Position numbers and translations under genes: made by a program | The notes under the pieces: generated by a model | What the model was told of the DNA's origin: nothing | Database searches by the model: none | Seen by the model: the letters and a program-made list of their open reading frames with translations, nothing else | Shown here: piece after piece, positions 27,701-36,621 of the stretch | How positions within the stretch are numbered: the stretch's first letter is position 1 | Layout: the number at the start of each line of letters is the position of its first letter | Source: Vibrio sp. VB16 | GTDB taxonomy: Bacteria; Pseudomonadota; Gammaproteobacteria; Enterobacterales; Vibrionaceae | Assembly (NCBI RefSeq): GCF_015594925.2 | Contig: NZ_CP087590.1 | Location: 1,612,001-1,676,000 of the forward strand | Reading direction: 5' to 3' | Length of the DNA stretch: 64,000 bases

Positions 27701-28024
27701 AGATTTAACTCAAAAATTTATAATTTGAAATAGAATGCGTATGAATGAATTGTATCTGAATATTTATAAAAGATAAGCGTAATTTATGCTTTTCTTTGAT
27801 TATTGAACGAATACCTAGCTAAGCAAGTTCATGAACAATATAAATCTTATTCTGCAGTCCGTTAAGAGACGCCAATGAAGTCCGCCTCATTACATCTATT
27901 TTGCTGATTCAGTCAAATGTTAAGATTAAAATAAACCGATGAAGGCTTTACGTAAAAATTCGAGTACAAAAAAAGCCCTTAAGAGGGCTTTAATATCAGA
28001 TAACTCGTTTTGAACACCTTACTA
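27701..28024. other. ybjL promoter region and grxA downstream region
   Basis: 324 AT-rich bases contain the grxA terminator (27968-27991) and the ybjL promoter region. No further gene or operator is visible. Confidence 0.6.
27968..27991 (-). terminator. grxA intrinsic terminator
   Basis: Minus-strand stem AAAGCCCT with AGGGCTTT (8 bp), loop of 4, then a run of seven Ts. Confidence 0.9.
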
Positions 28025-28282
28025 CTACAAGCCTAGGTTTGCTCTAGCATAGGTTTCAAATTCTGTGCAACCACCAACGTGGTCTTGATCGATAAAGATC
28101 TGAGGCACTGTCTCTACAGGTTTACCCACTGTTTTCTCTAGATCCGCTTTGCTAATACCTTCAGCGTGAATATCTACATAACGATAGTTAAAATCATCAC
28201 GACTTTCTTTCAACGATTCCGCGATTTCTTTTGCTCGTACACAAAACGGGCATGCAGGGCGACCAAAAATAACAACAAACAT
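28025..28282 (-). CDS. grxA: Glutaredoxin 1
   Basis: An 85-residue glutaredoxin with the dithiol active site CPFC at residues 11-14, the conserved TVPQIFIDQ and GGCTEFETYA glutathione-binding blocks, and the same length as E. coli Grx1. It reduces disulfides, including those of ribonucleotide reductase, using glutathione. I chose ATG 28282 (MFVVIFGRPACPFC), which is the family start; the open frame runs much further upstream but that stretch has no homology and no good start. It is divergent from the iron alcohol dehydrogenase gene. Confidence 0.97.
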   Translation of the reverse strand: MFVVIFGRPACPFCVRAKEIAESLKESRDDFNYRYVDIHAEGISKADLEKTVGKPVETVPQIFIDQDHVGGCTEFETYARANLGL

Positions 28283-28633
28283 AACTTCTCTCCTAAATCT
28301 GTTTAAGCTAACTAATTCGTTATGGATTAACCACTTTTTATGGACTAACGATGTCTTTATGCGCTCACTATGCCCTAATATTTGAAGAAAATAAAGATGG
28401 AATATCCTTTGAATCTGATAGGTATAATCTATCATTAAATATAGATGAAAGAATATACGTCGAATCGCTGGTCAAGACGGGCATATAGCTTGTCATTCCA
28501 TATACATGCACAATGTGAACAAATACATAGTTTTACAATTACACTTGAGAGAGTGCACGCACATTGTACTAAATCAATAAACAAGAACTCAAACTCAAGC
28601 AACCTAGTTTTAGAATTTTTAATGGAGGTCTGC
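28283..28633. other. Divergent region between grxA and iron alcohol dehydrogenase
   Basis: 351 bases hold both promoters. The dehydrogenase ribosome binding site TGGAGG lies at 28623-28628. I found no further gene or clear operator. Confidence 0.6.
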
Positions 28634-29872
28634 ATGTTTCAGTTTATGACATCGGCAAAGGTTATATTTGGTGAAGGAGCGCTTAATTCGTCCTTATCTG
28701 TATTCAACCAATATGGATATAGTGTTTTACTTGTGACTGGAAAAAGCATGGCTCGTGCCGCGCCTGTAGTGGCATACTTAAGAAGTCAAAACATGCGTTA
28801 CCAGCATGTATCTATATCAGGTGAACCCAATATCTCCATGGTTGAAGAAACCGCTGTAGTGGGGCGTCGATTTAAGCCAGATATGGTGGTAGCGATAGGA
28901 GGCGGAAGTGTTATCGATATGGGAAAAGCGTTATCAGCGATTATCCCAAACCAGGGAGATCTTTATGACTACGTTGAAGTTGTTGGTCGAAGTGTCCCCT
29001 TAAAAACCAAACCGCTTCCATTTATCGCTATCCCAACCACGGCAAGTACTGGCTCTGAAGTTACCAACAAAGCCGTGTTGAGGTCGGGCCAAGACAGGGT
29101 CAAAGTGAGCCTTCGTTCGCCCGATATCTTACCTGATGTTGCGATTATTGACCCAACGTTAACCTATGACACCAACCTAAATATATCAAGCCGAGGTGCG
29201 CTCGAAACCTTTACTCATCTAATGGAGTCCTATGTTTGTGGTGACCCCAATCCGTTGACAGATACAATTTGTGAAGAAGGGCTAAGGCGATTGACGACAT
29301 CGGTCATTTCTGGCTGTAAAAATAATGATTGTAAAGCGAGATCAGACCTAGCCTTTGCGGCAATGTTAGGTGGAATGGCTATTAGCAACGCTAAGCTAGG
29401 CGCTGCTCATGGTTTGGCTTCATCCCTAGGAGGAAAAATAGAAGCACCTCACAGTATCATTACCGCAAGGCTGGCCCCTTTTGTCATGGATGAGAACATT
29501 AAATCAGCAGAGGAGAATGGACGAGGTGATATTCTTAATCGCTACGGGGAGATAGCTAAAATTGTTACCCAAAATCCGGAGGCAGACTATTTGGACAGCA
29601 TAGCTTGGATTAAAATGATGCTAGAACGGCTTGAGTTGCCTAATCTAAGTGAGTTTGGCATCTGTAATACATCATTCCATCGAGTGGCAAGGGATGCCAT
29701 GCAATCGTCGTCAATAAAAGGCAATCCACTACCGTTAAATGAGGACCGTTTAGTTTTCATTCTTCAGCAAGTTTGCTCATGTGAGGAGCCTGCTGGCCTC
29801 GATGATGGTGTTGTGGTATCAGGCAGCGTCAAAATTGAAGAAGTAGATTTTCAATCTAGAGAAGAGGTGTAG
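28634..29872 (+). CDS. Iron-containing alcohol dehydrogenase
   Basis: A 412-residue iron-type alcohol dehydrogenase. The NAD-binding loop is VAIGGGSVIDMGKA near 90-103, the central family block is PTTASTGSEVTNKAVL near 133-148, and the metal-binding region lies in GAAHGLASSLGG (His near 255) and EAPHSIITARLAP. The enzymes oxidise or reduce primary alcohols or aldehydes with NAD(P). I chose ATG 28634 because TGGAGGTC precedes it; the upstream open frame lacks homology. A hairpin follows its stop. Substrate is unknown. Confidence 0.93.
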   Translation: MFQFMTSAKVIFGEGALNSSLSVFNQYGYSVLLVTGKSMARAAPVVAYLRSQNMRYQHVSISGEPNISMVEETAVVGRRFKPDMVVAIGGGSVIDMGKALSAIIPNQGDLYDYVEVVGRSVPLKTKPLPFIAIPTTASTGSEVTNKAVLRSGQDRVKVSLRSPDILPDVAIIDPTLTYDTNLNISSRGALETFTHLMESYVCGDPNPLTDTICEEGLRRLTTSVISGCKNNDCKARSDLAFAAMLGGMAISNAKLGAAHGLASSLGGKIEAPHSIITARLAPFVMDENIKSAEENGRGDILNRYGEIAKIVTQNPEADYLDSIAWIKMMLERLELPNLSEFGICNTSFHRVARDAMQSSSIKGNPLPLNEDRLVFILQQVCSCEEPAGLDDGVVVSGSVKIEEVDFQSREEV

Positions 29873-29897
29873 TCATCCCCAATTTTCTTGGGGATGA
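29873..29897. terminator. Hairpin between convergent genes
   Basis: A perfect 10-bp stem (TCATCCCCAA with its complement) and a TTTTC loop lies just after the dehydrogenase stop. No strong T-run follows, so termination there is uncertain. Confidence 0.55.
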
Positions 29898-29943
29898 AGT
29901 GTTTGAATCGCGTTACATTGATTGTTTTGATTGACGGCCAGTT

Positions 29944-30798
29944 TTACAACTGGGTTATCTTATCGTATCGAGAATCTTTCAATGCGTCTTTTACCCGTCG
30001 CAAATTCTCTCTAAAACCAGAACCACGGCGAAGTGTAAAGCCAGTGGCAAGTACATCAATCACGGTCATTTGTACTACGCGGCTAGCCATTGGCATATAC
30101 ACATCAGTGTCTTCGGGTACATCTAAAGTAATAGATAGTGATGCGGCCTTATCAAGTGGTGAGTCCTTCGACGTGATCGCAATGACGGTCGCGCCATTTT
30201 CACGTCCTAAGTTTGCCACTTCAACCATGCTCTTGGTTCTACCGGTATGCGAGATTAATACAATCACGTCATTGTCGGTACAGTTGATACAGCTCATACG
30301 TTGCATAACAATATCTTCAAAGGAAGCAATTGGAATATTGAAACGAATAAATTTATTTTGAGCATCTTTCGCGACGGCTGAAGATGCGCCTAGGCCAAAG
30401 AAAGATATGCGTTTTGCCTGAGTAAGAAGATCAACCGCTCGGTTTATTTGAGAGGCGTCTAAGCTATTTTTCGCGACGTCTAAACAGGCCATGGTTGATT
30501 CAAATATTTTGTGCGTATAGGCGTCAGGTCCATCGTCTTCTTCTACGTTTCTATTAACGTAAGGCGTGCCGTTTGCTAGGCTTTGCGCAAGATGAAGTTT
30601 AAAGTCTGGGAAGCCTTTAGTATCGAGCCTTCTACAAAAGCGATTTACAGTTGGTTCACTTACGTCGGCCATTTTTGCCAGCGTGGCGATGCTAGAATGA
30701 ATCGCAGTTTGTGGCGCCGCCATAATAACTTCAGCCACTTTACGTTCAGATTTGCTGAAATTCTCTAGGCTTTTTTGAATTTTTTCCAGTGTATTCAT
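29944..30798 (-). CDS. hexR: RpiR-family regulator HexR
   Basis: A 284-residue RpiR/HexR-type regulator. An N-terminal HTH domain (residues 1-75, with VSEPTVNRFCRRL) is followed by an SIS phosphosugar-binding domain (about 120-260, with FFGLGASSAVA and LISHTGRTKSM). HexR in gammaproteobacteria controls glucose catabolism and the Entner-Doudoroff genes in response to KDPG. The length and C-terminal LRRGSGFRENLRRVKDALKD match Vibrio HexR. It is convergent with the dehydrogenase gene, and no zwf or edd partner is in the window. Confidence 0.9.
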   Translation of the reverse strand: MNTLEKIQKSLENFSKSERKVAEVIMAAPQTAIHSSIATLAKMADVSEPTVNRFCRRLDTKGFPDFKLHLAQSLANGTPYVNRNVEEDDGPDAYTHKIFESTMACLDVAKNSLDASQINRAVDLLTQAKRISFFGLGASSAVAKDAQNKFIRFNIPIASFEDIVMQRMSCINCTDNDVIVLISHTGRTKSMVEVANLGRENGATVIAITSKDSPLDKAASLSITLDVPEDTDVYMPMASRVVQMTVIDVLATGFTLRRGSGFRENLRRVKDALKDSRYDKITQL

Positions 30799-31160
30799 AA
30801 TATTATCTAATAGTTAATGCAGCGAGTAAGTGTGTGGCCCTATTCAACTCAAGGTCAGAAAACCAAACATCTAAAAAAGTAAGTTCATCAATAAGTAAGA
30901 GAACTAAAAGCCGTCTAAGTTATAGATAATATGCTTATTATTCGATAATTTACGACTGTATTTAGTATAAACCTATCTGCCGCTGTGCTTGAAACAAAAG
31001 CGAGTGAAAATGACGACTAATTGGCGAATCTATGACAAAGTTCAAACAAAATTTCAGTTTTGGAAGCGGACGATTGATATATGCGCAAAAACCGCACGGT
31101 TTTTGCGCCATATTGATTTGATAGTTACAGGACACCGAAAAAAAATTACAGTTCTGAAAA
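30799..31160. other. Region between panP and hexR
   Basis: 362 AT-rich bases contain the hexR promoter and a 12-bp-arm palindrome (31083-31108) near the end of panP. I saw no HexR box (TGTAAT-type palindrome), and no gene. Confidence 0.6.
31083..31108. terminator. Palindrome downstream of panP
   Basis: GCGCAAAAACCG and its exact complement with a 2-base centre. It sits 53 bases past the panP stop. The T-rich part is inside the stem, so it may be a terminator or a protein-binding site. Confidence 0.5.
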
Positions 31161-32804
31161 TTACTTAAGAATCGAATGCGTTAATTTGGTTATTTCTTTC
31201 ATTAACGAACCACTGTTCATTGAGATTTCTCGTTGCTCATCAAGTACTGACTGTAAAATTCCTTTGGTGGTAAGCGGATTGGCTAATACAACTCGAAATA
31301 CTATCGTATTCATTTTGTCCCAGTTATGTGGGTTGAGTTTGGTCCGCGACACGAACGTTTTTCCTTCTTCTCGTTGTCGTTTCTGTACATATTTGGTTAG
31401 CCCATTTAATAGCCTATGTAGCTTTTTTTTCTGATCTTTATCGGCAACGAGTAAAGCTTTGGCTGTTAATGATGGAACATATCGATAAGTCAGTAGGCAA
31501 AGTTCAGGCTCTGAGATAAGTTCAAAATCGGGTTGTTGTTTAATTAGGCCAGCAAAATACTTCGCTTTCTCAATGCTTTGATCGATAAGCAATTCATAAC
31601 CAGGTCGACTGATTATATGCATGCTGGAATAAACAAGCATCGCCATACCAGAGCGTGAACCCTCTAATGTATGGCTACCTAAATCTTTTGACCCTTTTCT
31701 TAATATGTATTCGGCATGGTGTTCAATTGCCGCCATATCATCAGGGTTTTTGAACAATACCATTCCCGCGCCCATTGGAATGTAGAGTTGTTTGTGTGCA
31801 TCTATAGTTACTGAGTCGGCTAGCTCGATACCATCCAGGAGGTGACGGTGATTGTTTGACATTAATGTCGCACCACCCCAAGCTGCATCTACATGGAAAT
31901 GACACCCTTCGCGTTGACTAATTTCTGCTATCTCGCGAATGGGATCAATGTTGCCTGTTTCCGTTGTGCCTGCGACACCAATGATCGCGAATGGTTTGAT
32001 GTTTTTCTGCTTCAACTCGGCAATTTTTTCTTGGAGCGCTAGAGTACAAAGCCGATTATTCTCATCGGTTTTAACCGGGATCAGTGAATCCTGTCCAATA
32101 CCTAATATATTCGCTGCTTTTTTAAGGGAATAATGGCCTCTATCTGAAACCAATATCGCTAAACCTTCATAGCCATAATGTTTCATTGCATTGAAAAGCC
32201 CTTCATTTTCAACACCATTAAATTCGTTATCGGCCTTGAGGGCATTATTTCGTGCTACCCAGAGCGCGGTAATGTTAGCGATAGTTCCACCGGAACAGAA
32301 CGAGCCTAGTGAGTGTTTGGCGCTATGCATCCATTGCTCATAAAATACGTCATCTTGCTGGTATATAAGACGATGTAACATACCCAATACTTGCCTCTCA
32401 AGAGGTGTGAATGCCTTGGAGGTTTCTATCTTCACTAAGTTTTGATTTAAAGCGATCATTATCTTTGACAAAGGCATCAAGAAATAGGGCAGTGCCGACG
32501 TCATATGGCCAATAAAGCTTGGTGCAGAGGTATGTACCGAATGAGAAACGAGGGTGTCCAATAAGTGCTGAGTATGATCGGAAACAAATACCGGCACTTC
32601 AGGAATCGCCGCTTCAGAGAAATCTTTTTCAATTTCGCGTAGTGGTTTTTCTTCGGCGACAATATGCTCGCGCAAAAATTCATTTAAATTTTGCGACAGT
32701 TTCGCTTCAATTTGAGTGAGTGCAGAATCTGCGGCTTCTGGGACAGTGAAGATTCGAAGCAAGCTTTCAAGACTTACATCTGCTGTTTTGTTTTTCGTTA
32801 CCAT
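31161..32804 (-). CDS. panP: Pyridoxal-dependent aspartate 1-decarboxylase PanP
   Basis: A 547-residue PLP group II decarboxylase. The internal aldimine lysine is K338 in IDAHKQLYIPMG, and HVDAAWGG (D306) binds the pyridine nitrogen. This length and the N-terminal APSFIGHMTSALPYF block match PanP, which was shown in Vibrio-type bacteria to make beta-alanine from aspartate for pantothenate and coenzyme A in place of PanD. The glutamate decarboxylase branch is the main alternative. It has its own transcript, between hexR and a small exported protein gene. Confidence 0.9.
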   Translation of the reverse strand: MVTKNKTADVSLESLLRIFTVPEAADSALTQIEAKLSQNLNEFLREHIVAEEKPLREIEKDFSEAAIPEVPVFVSDHTQHLLDTLVSHSVHTSAPSFIGHMTSALPYFLMPLSKIMIALNQNLVKIETSKAFTPLERQVLGMLHRLIYQQDDVFYEQWMHSAKHSLGSFCSGGTIANITALWVARNNALKADNEFNGVENEGLFNAMKHYGYEGLAILVSDRGHYSLKKAANILGIGQDSLIPVKTDENNRLCTLALQEKIAELKQKNIKPFAIIGVAGTTETGNIDPIREIAEISQREGCHFHVDAAWGGATLMSNNHRHLLDGIELADSVTIDAHKQLYIPMGAGMVLFKNPDDMAAIEHHAEYILRKGSKDLGSHTLEGSRSGMAMLVYSSMHIISRPGYELLIDQSIEKAKYFAGLIKQQPDFELISEPELCLLTYRYVPSLTAKALLVADKDQKKKLHRLLNGLTKYVQKRQREEGKTFVSRTKLNPHNWDKMNTIVFRVVLANPLTTKGILQSVLDEQREISMNSGSLMKEITKLTHSILK

Positions 32805-32856
32805 ACAAACGACGTATTTAATATTATCAACTATTTTGAGCCGCTCAATCTAAACG

Positions 32857-32880
32857 AAAACGGGAACAATGTCCCGTTTT
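32857..32880. terminator. Terminator hairpin between the small exported gene and panP
   Basis: Nine-bp stem AAAACGGGA with TCCCGTTTT around a 6-base loop; T-rich on both strands. It ends the minus-strand gene at 32934. Confidence 0.75.
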
Positions 32881-32933
32881 AATTGTGAAAACTCAATTCT
32901 TAAAGATGATGCAGTATATAAAAACCTGTTTAA

Positions 32934-33446
32934 TTACAGGCAATTAACTTCTTCTGCTTCAATGATGGCCTGATTGTACTTGCTTAATACATCATCAATT
33001 TTATTTGGATGACTAAGTAAATCGGCAAATGCAGAACGCAATTCGTAGTTCTTCGCATGAGGTTTCGACTGTCTATCGCTAAAGCTATCTGAAGCCAGTT
33101 TGCCTAATTCATCGTCACGACTAGCAAGGTTTTTTATATCTATTTGTTCTAGTTGTAACCATGCTTCGACAGGCTTTTCTGTTGAGACTTTGCTCATGTC
33201 TTCATTCAGGTAATAGTGTACGGCACCGCGATTTAGTTCGAAATGGTTTTTTCGACCATTATAGAACCACGCACCGACCTCTTCCAAATCCGGATATTGC
33301 TGAGTTGTCAATTCGATGAGATCTTGATACCAGGTTAAAGATGCATCTATGTAGGCGTCATATTTATTTGACAGGCATTGTGTATCAGCTGCTTGAGACA
33401 GTGTTGAGGCGCTACACAATAGAGCTGCAATGAGAAAGCGTTTCAT
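32934..33446 (-). CDS. Exported protein of unknown function
   Basis: A 170-residue protein with a signal peptide (MKRFLIAALLCSASTLSQA) cleaved near residue 19. The mature part is acidic and helical with two cysteines (in QCLSNK and the C-terminal VNCL) that could form a disulfide. I did not recognise a family. The gene has no close partner in the same direction, with a terminator after it. It is likely periplasmic. Confidence 0.75.
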   Translation of the reverse strand: MKRFLIAALLCSASTLSQAADTQCLSNKYDAYIDASLTWYQDLIELTTQQYPDLEEVGAWFYNGRKNHFELNRGAVHYYLNEDMSKVSTEKPVEAWLQLEQIDIKNLASRDDELGKLASDSFSDRQSKPHAKNYELRSAFADLLSHPNKIDDVLSKYNQAIIEAEEVNCL

Positions 33447-33601
33447 TTACGTTCCTTGGGCATGTTCTTGGGCGAATAACTTGCTCGCAAAAAAAGCGGC
33501 AATAAATAGGATTTAATATAAGTAAACAAGTTTACACTAATGTACCAATAAGTAACATCTCATTAACGGGTTTGAAAAGAGTTAGTTATCACATTTTTTA
33601 C

Positions 33602-34507
33602 TCAGCTACTTAACGAAACGAAAAAAAGCATAAATAGAGGGACAAGCAAGCTTAGGATGAAGCCACTAACTATCGCAATTGGTACACAGCGTACACCACC
33701 AGAGGTTTGAATCACGGGTAGGGTAAAGTCCATTGCTGTTGCACCGGCGTAACCTATAGCAGTACAGGGTCGGCGTTGAATTAGCATCGGTATCATAACC
33801 AAAGCAATAAGCTCTCTTAAAAGCTCTATCATAAAAGAAGCGCCACCATATACAGGACCAAACGCATCCCCCATTAAGATGCCGGAAAGCGAGTACCATC
33901 CAAACCCAGAAGCCATCGCTAAACCACGAGTGAGGGGAATATCTAACCATAGAGCGGCAAGCAGCCCACCAATCCAAGATGTTAGTACGATAACGACCGC
34001 TATGATCATGCCATGTTTATTCAGCAGTATCTGCCTAAGTGTAAGACCACTGTTTCTAAGTTGAATACCAATAAGAAATAGTAGGAAAAACAATATCCAC
34101 TCACTCGCGTCCTCAACCCAATGGAGATCAAAGTTAAGTAACAATCCAACCGCCAAACCAGAGCCCACGACCAAAATGAGTTTCCCTGACTCTAACGCCA
34201 TCGAAGAGAGTGGGAGCTTTTTGTTGGATTGTTCAGTTTTGAGTGGAAATAGCTTGTCAATAAAGGGCAGCACCAACAAATTGCACATTCCCATTAGAAG
34301 GAAAAACGTTGAGGTGAATTTTAGAATAGTTTGTAAATTGGCACTTAAGTTATCCAATGCAGCTAGGCTAAGCCCCATTAAGAAAAGTATTACATAGACC
34401 AATCGAGACGTATTGCTGTTGATTTGGTCGAGTAACTTTGCATTTGATATAGAAAATAGATACCCCACAACCAGTGGGGTAAAAATAAAAATCATCCCTG
34501 AAAACAT
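33602..34507 (-). CDS. lysO: Lysine exporter LysO (YbjE)
   Basis: A 301-residue inner-membrane protein with eight or so hydrophobic segments. The block WILFFLLFLIGIQLRNSG and GLAMASGFGWYSLSGILM, plus AMDFTLPVIQTSGG, match LysO/YbjE, which exports lysine in E. coli and gives resistance to its toxic analog. It starts 23 bases after the HDOD gene in the same direction and is probably co-transcribed with it. The link to HDOD is unexplained. Confidence 0.9.
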   Translation of the reverse strand: MFSGMIFIFTPLVVGYLFSISNAKLLDQINSNTSRLVYVILFLMGLSLAALDNLSANLQTILKFTSTFFLLMGMCNLLVLPFIDKLFPLKTEQSNKKLPLSSMALESGKLILVVGSGLAVGLLLNFDLHWVEDASEWILFFLLFLIGIQLRNSGLTLRQILLNKHGMIIAVVIVLTSWIGGLLAALWLDIPLTRGLAMASGFGWYSLSGILMGDAFGPVYGGASFMIELLRELIALVMIPMLIQRRPCTAIGYAGATAMDFTLPVIQTSGGVRCVPIAIVSGFILSLLVPLFMLFFVSLSS

Positions 34508-34530
34508 GGTAGAACCTGTGTAATTTGAGG

Positions 34531-35469
34531 CTATAGCCCGGTTGCCGTCATAACATCCGCAATGCGGGTGTTAAATTCATTCATTGGTAGGTTACTTAGC
34601 TCATACATGGCTTGTGCACCTGCAAGGTTAATCTCGACATGGTGATCGTCAATTGCTTCATCTTGTTTTCTGAACATCAGAAGATGGTGAGCGATGCGAG
34701 CAATATCCAGGTAACTTATTTCTTCATTTTTTTCCTGTTCATCGGCGCGTTTTTGGTGTTTTTTGTTCGTCGCTACCTCGAGAAAATCTCTATCAAATAA
34801 CCAATGTTTTAGCACCAGCTCGCTCGTCACGGCACAACGTGATTCAAAGATGTGCATAGCTAATTGCTCGTCTATATAATTGCCGTTGTCGAGATAGTAA
34901 TGGTATTCGCTTACCAGACAAAAAAGGCCAATATCGGCTAATAATCCTACAAGCAACGCTTTTTCAGCTTCTAGGTAGTCATACTCTTCAGGTTGATAAT
35001 TCTGTATTTCCTGAGTCACTAAAAGCATTGTTGCCGCTAACTCTCGTGACGTCGAAGCACTGTTGACCAATATTTTACGACATTGCTTTGAAAGGTGAGA
35101 ACTGTGTTTAAGTTGCTCAATAGACTGGGCAGTCACGATATCGCGGACTCTATAGATACCTAGTCTGCATACTGCAGTTTGTATATCTGTGCAGGTAATA
35201 TTCCGTCTGTTAAAAAAGATGGAATTAGCAACACGAATGACAACCGCAGCCAAGCTCGGGTCATCAATAAGACACTCCGCAATATCGAACACACTTGTTT
35301 CTTCTCCGATGCTCAATTGCTGAATTTTAAGCACCACTTCGGGTATTGGTGGCAACGTTATGCGCCCGGTTTGAATTGATTGCTCTACTAATTGAGCAAA
35401 TTCAGATTCTAGCCCGTCTAAAAGGACTGCTTTGTTTTCAGGCAGCCAAAAAAAAGATAAATGATTCAT
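34531..35469 (-). CDS. HDOD-domain signalling protein
   Basis: A 312-residue cytosolic protein with an HDOD domain (about residues 37-240), starting ITLPPIPEVVLKIQQL, then DDPSLAAVVIRVANSIFF and LVGLLADIGLFCLV. HDOD domains are related to HD phosphohydrolases but lack full catalytic residues; they act as regulatory or signalling modules. No other domain is attached. The gene precedes lysO by 23 bases. Function is unknown. Confidence 0.88.
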   Translation of the reverse strand: MNHLSFFWLPENKAVLLDGLESEFAQLVEQSIQTGRITLPPIPEVVLKIQQLSIGEETSVFDIAECLIDDPSLAAVVIRVANSIFFNRRNITCTDIQTAVCRLGIYRVRDIVTAQSIEQLKHSSHLSKQCRKILVNSASTSRELAATMLLVTQEIQNYQPEEYDYLEAEKALLVGLLADIGLFCLVSEYHYYLDNGNYIDEQLAMHIFESRCAVTSELVLKHWLFDRDFLEVATNKKHQKRADEQEKNEEISYLDIARIAHHLLMFRKQDEAIDDHHVEINLAGAQAMYELSNLPMNEFNTRIADVMTATGL

Positions 35470-35843
35470 GAAGTTCGTCCTAATTACTTGGCATCAATCT
35501 TACATGCGGTTGCTGCTCTCTGCCAACCACATATTCAATTAATTGCGCCACTATTTTGCAAGGAGTTGTCTGCGTAGGCTGCGACTACAGCAGAAAATGT
35601 AACAAAAGATGTTTTCTTGAGTGTTTTCTTTAAATTTGTTGAGTATTCACGTGAAGTTAGTCGAAAAATAAACCATTTCATACTGCCTAACGTCTAGCAA
35701 TTTCGCCAACGAAGCGTGTCCAGTAGTACCATGATAGCGTTACTATTCTAATAATTATATCAATTACAATAATTTAAGTTTAATTCGTCGTTGAAGGCAT
35801 TGAAGTTTGTAGAAATTAATATGTTATTTCAGAGGTGAAATTA
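35470..35843. other. tfoX upstream region
   Basis: 374 bases separate the HDOD gene and tfoX. A possible imperfect stem lies at about 35571-35593. No c-di-GMP riboswitch (GEMM) was recognised, and no good CRP site. The region is where a TfoR-type small RNA would act on tfoX mRNA if that control exists here. Confidence 0.55.
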
Positions 35844-36431
35844 ATGAATAATTCAGACTTTTATGGTTATGCAGGAAAATTTGGTGTTTTTCATAAACAC
35901 TCTATGTTTGGTGGTATAGGGCTATTTATTCAAGACGCTATGTTTGTTTTGATTACTGGTGATGCTCTGTATTTAAGAGGAGGAGGACATCTAGACGCGG
36001 ACCTACGTGCCTTGGGCTGTAAACGGTACAGACATGTTAAAAAACAAGCCGTTGTTACGGTCAACTATTATGATATATCAACACTTTATAACAAAAGGTA
36101 TTTAAGGCTTGATGGTCTTATTGAACGTTCAATTCGAATGTCGATTGCTAATAAGGTATATCGACACTCCGCCGAGAGTAAACGGCTAAGAGACTTACCT
36201 AATATGCGATTAACCTTGGAGAGGATGGTTAAGAAAGCGGGTATCTCTGATGTCAGTTCATTTATGGAGATTGGTGCTGCTGAAGTATATAAAAAGGTGC
36301 GGCGTCAATATGGTGAAAATACAGATACTAACCTGTTGTGGAAGTTTGCTGGTGCAGTTGAAGGTACTCACTGGAGCTTATTGAGCAATAAAACGAAAAA
36401 GGAATTGAAACGTACTTGTGACCTCTCTTAA
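35844..36431 (+). CDS. tfoX: Competence regulator TfoX
   Basis: A 195-residue protein with N-terminal TfoX domain (FGVFHKHSMFGGIGLFIQDA near 13-32) and C-terminal TfoX domain (LRDLPNMRLTLERMVKKAG near 110-128, and KFAGAVEGTHWSLL). TfoX is the chitin-inducible activator of natural transformation and pili in Vibrio. The FHKHSMFGG and CxRYRHVKK blocks fit TfoX better than TfoY. I chose ATG 35844 because AGAGGTG lies six bases before it; a GTG at 35835 overlaps that site. A terminator follows. TfoY is the alternative. Confidence 0.85.
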   Translation: MNNSDFYGYAGKFGVFHKHSMFGGIGLFIQDAMFVLITGDALYLRGGGHLDADLRALGCKRYRHVKKQAVVTVNYYDISTLYNKRYLRLDGLIERSIRMSIANKVYRHSAESKRLRDLPNMRLTLERMVKKAGISDVSSFMEIGAAEVYKKVRRQYGENTDTNLLWKFAGAVEGTHWSLLSNKTKKELKRTCDLS

Positions 36432-36460
36432 CGCGATACCCAAGTAAAAAATTAATACTA

Positions 36461-36487
36461 AAAACCTAGCCCTCGCTAGGTTTTTTT
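36461..36487 (+). terminator. tfoX intrinsic terminator
   Basis: Ten-bp stem (36461-36470 with 36475-36484), CCTC loop and seven Ts. Confidence 0.9.
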
Positions 36488-36621
36488 CATTTCAAACGCA
36501 ACAATGGCTACTTTTACTGGAACTAAAGCTAATATTAACTATATGATTACTGAGAATATGCATGATATCTTGAAATACGTTTTAGTTTGCCTGTAACCAT
36601 GGATTGGGAGCGCAATATTTA

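Noticed and set aside
28283..28435. N-terminal extension of glutaredoxin
   Set aside because: The upstream part of the open frame has no homology, and Grx1 conserved length begins at 28282.
29888..30361. 157-codon plus-strand frame over hexR
   Set aside because: Antisense to the SIS domain of hexR, with no family resemblance.
35635..35655. CRP-like site before tfoX
   Set aside because: TTGAGTATTCACG has a wrong spacing between the half-sites.
35470..35843. c-di-GMP (GEMM) riboswitch before tfoX
   Set aside because: The Vibrio GEMM core (GGGCAAACC and CGCAAAGCCTCC) is absent; this gene looks like TfoX, not TfoY.
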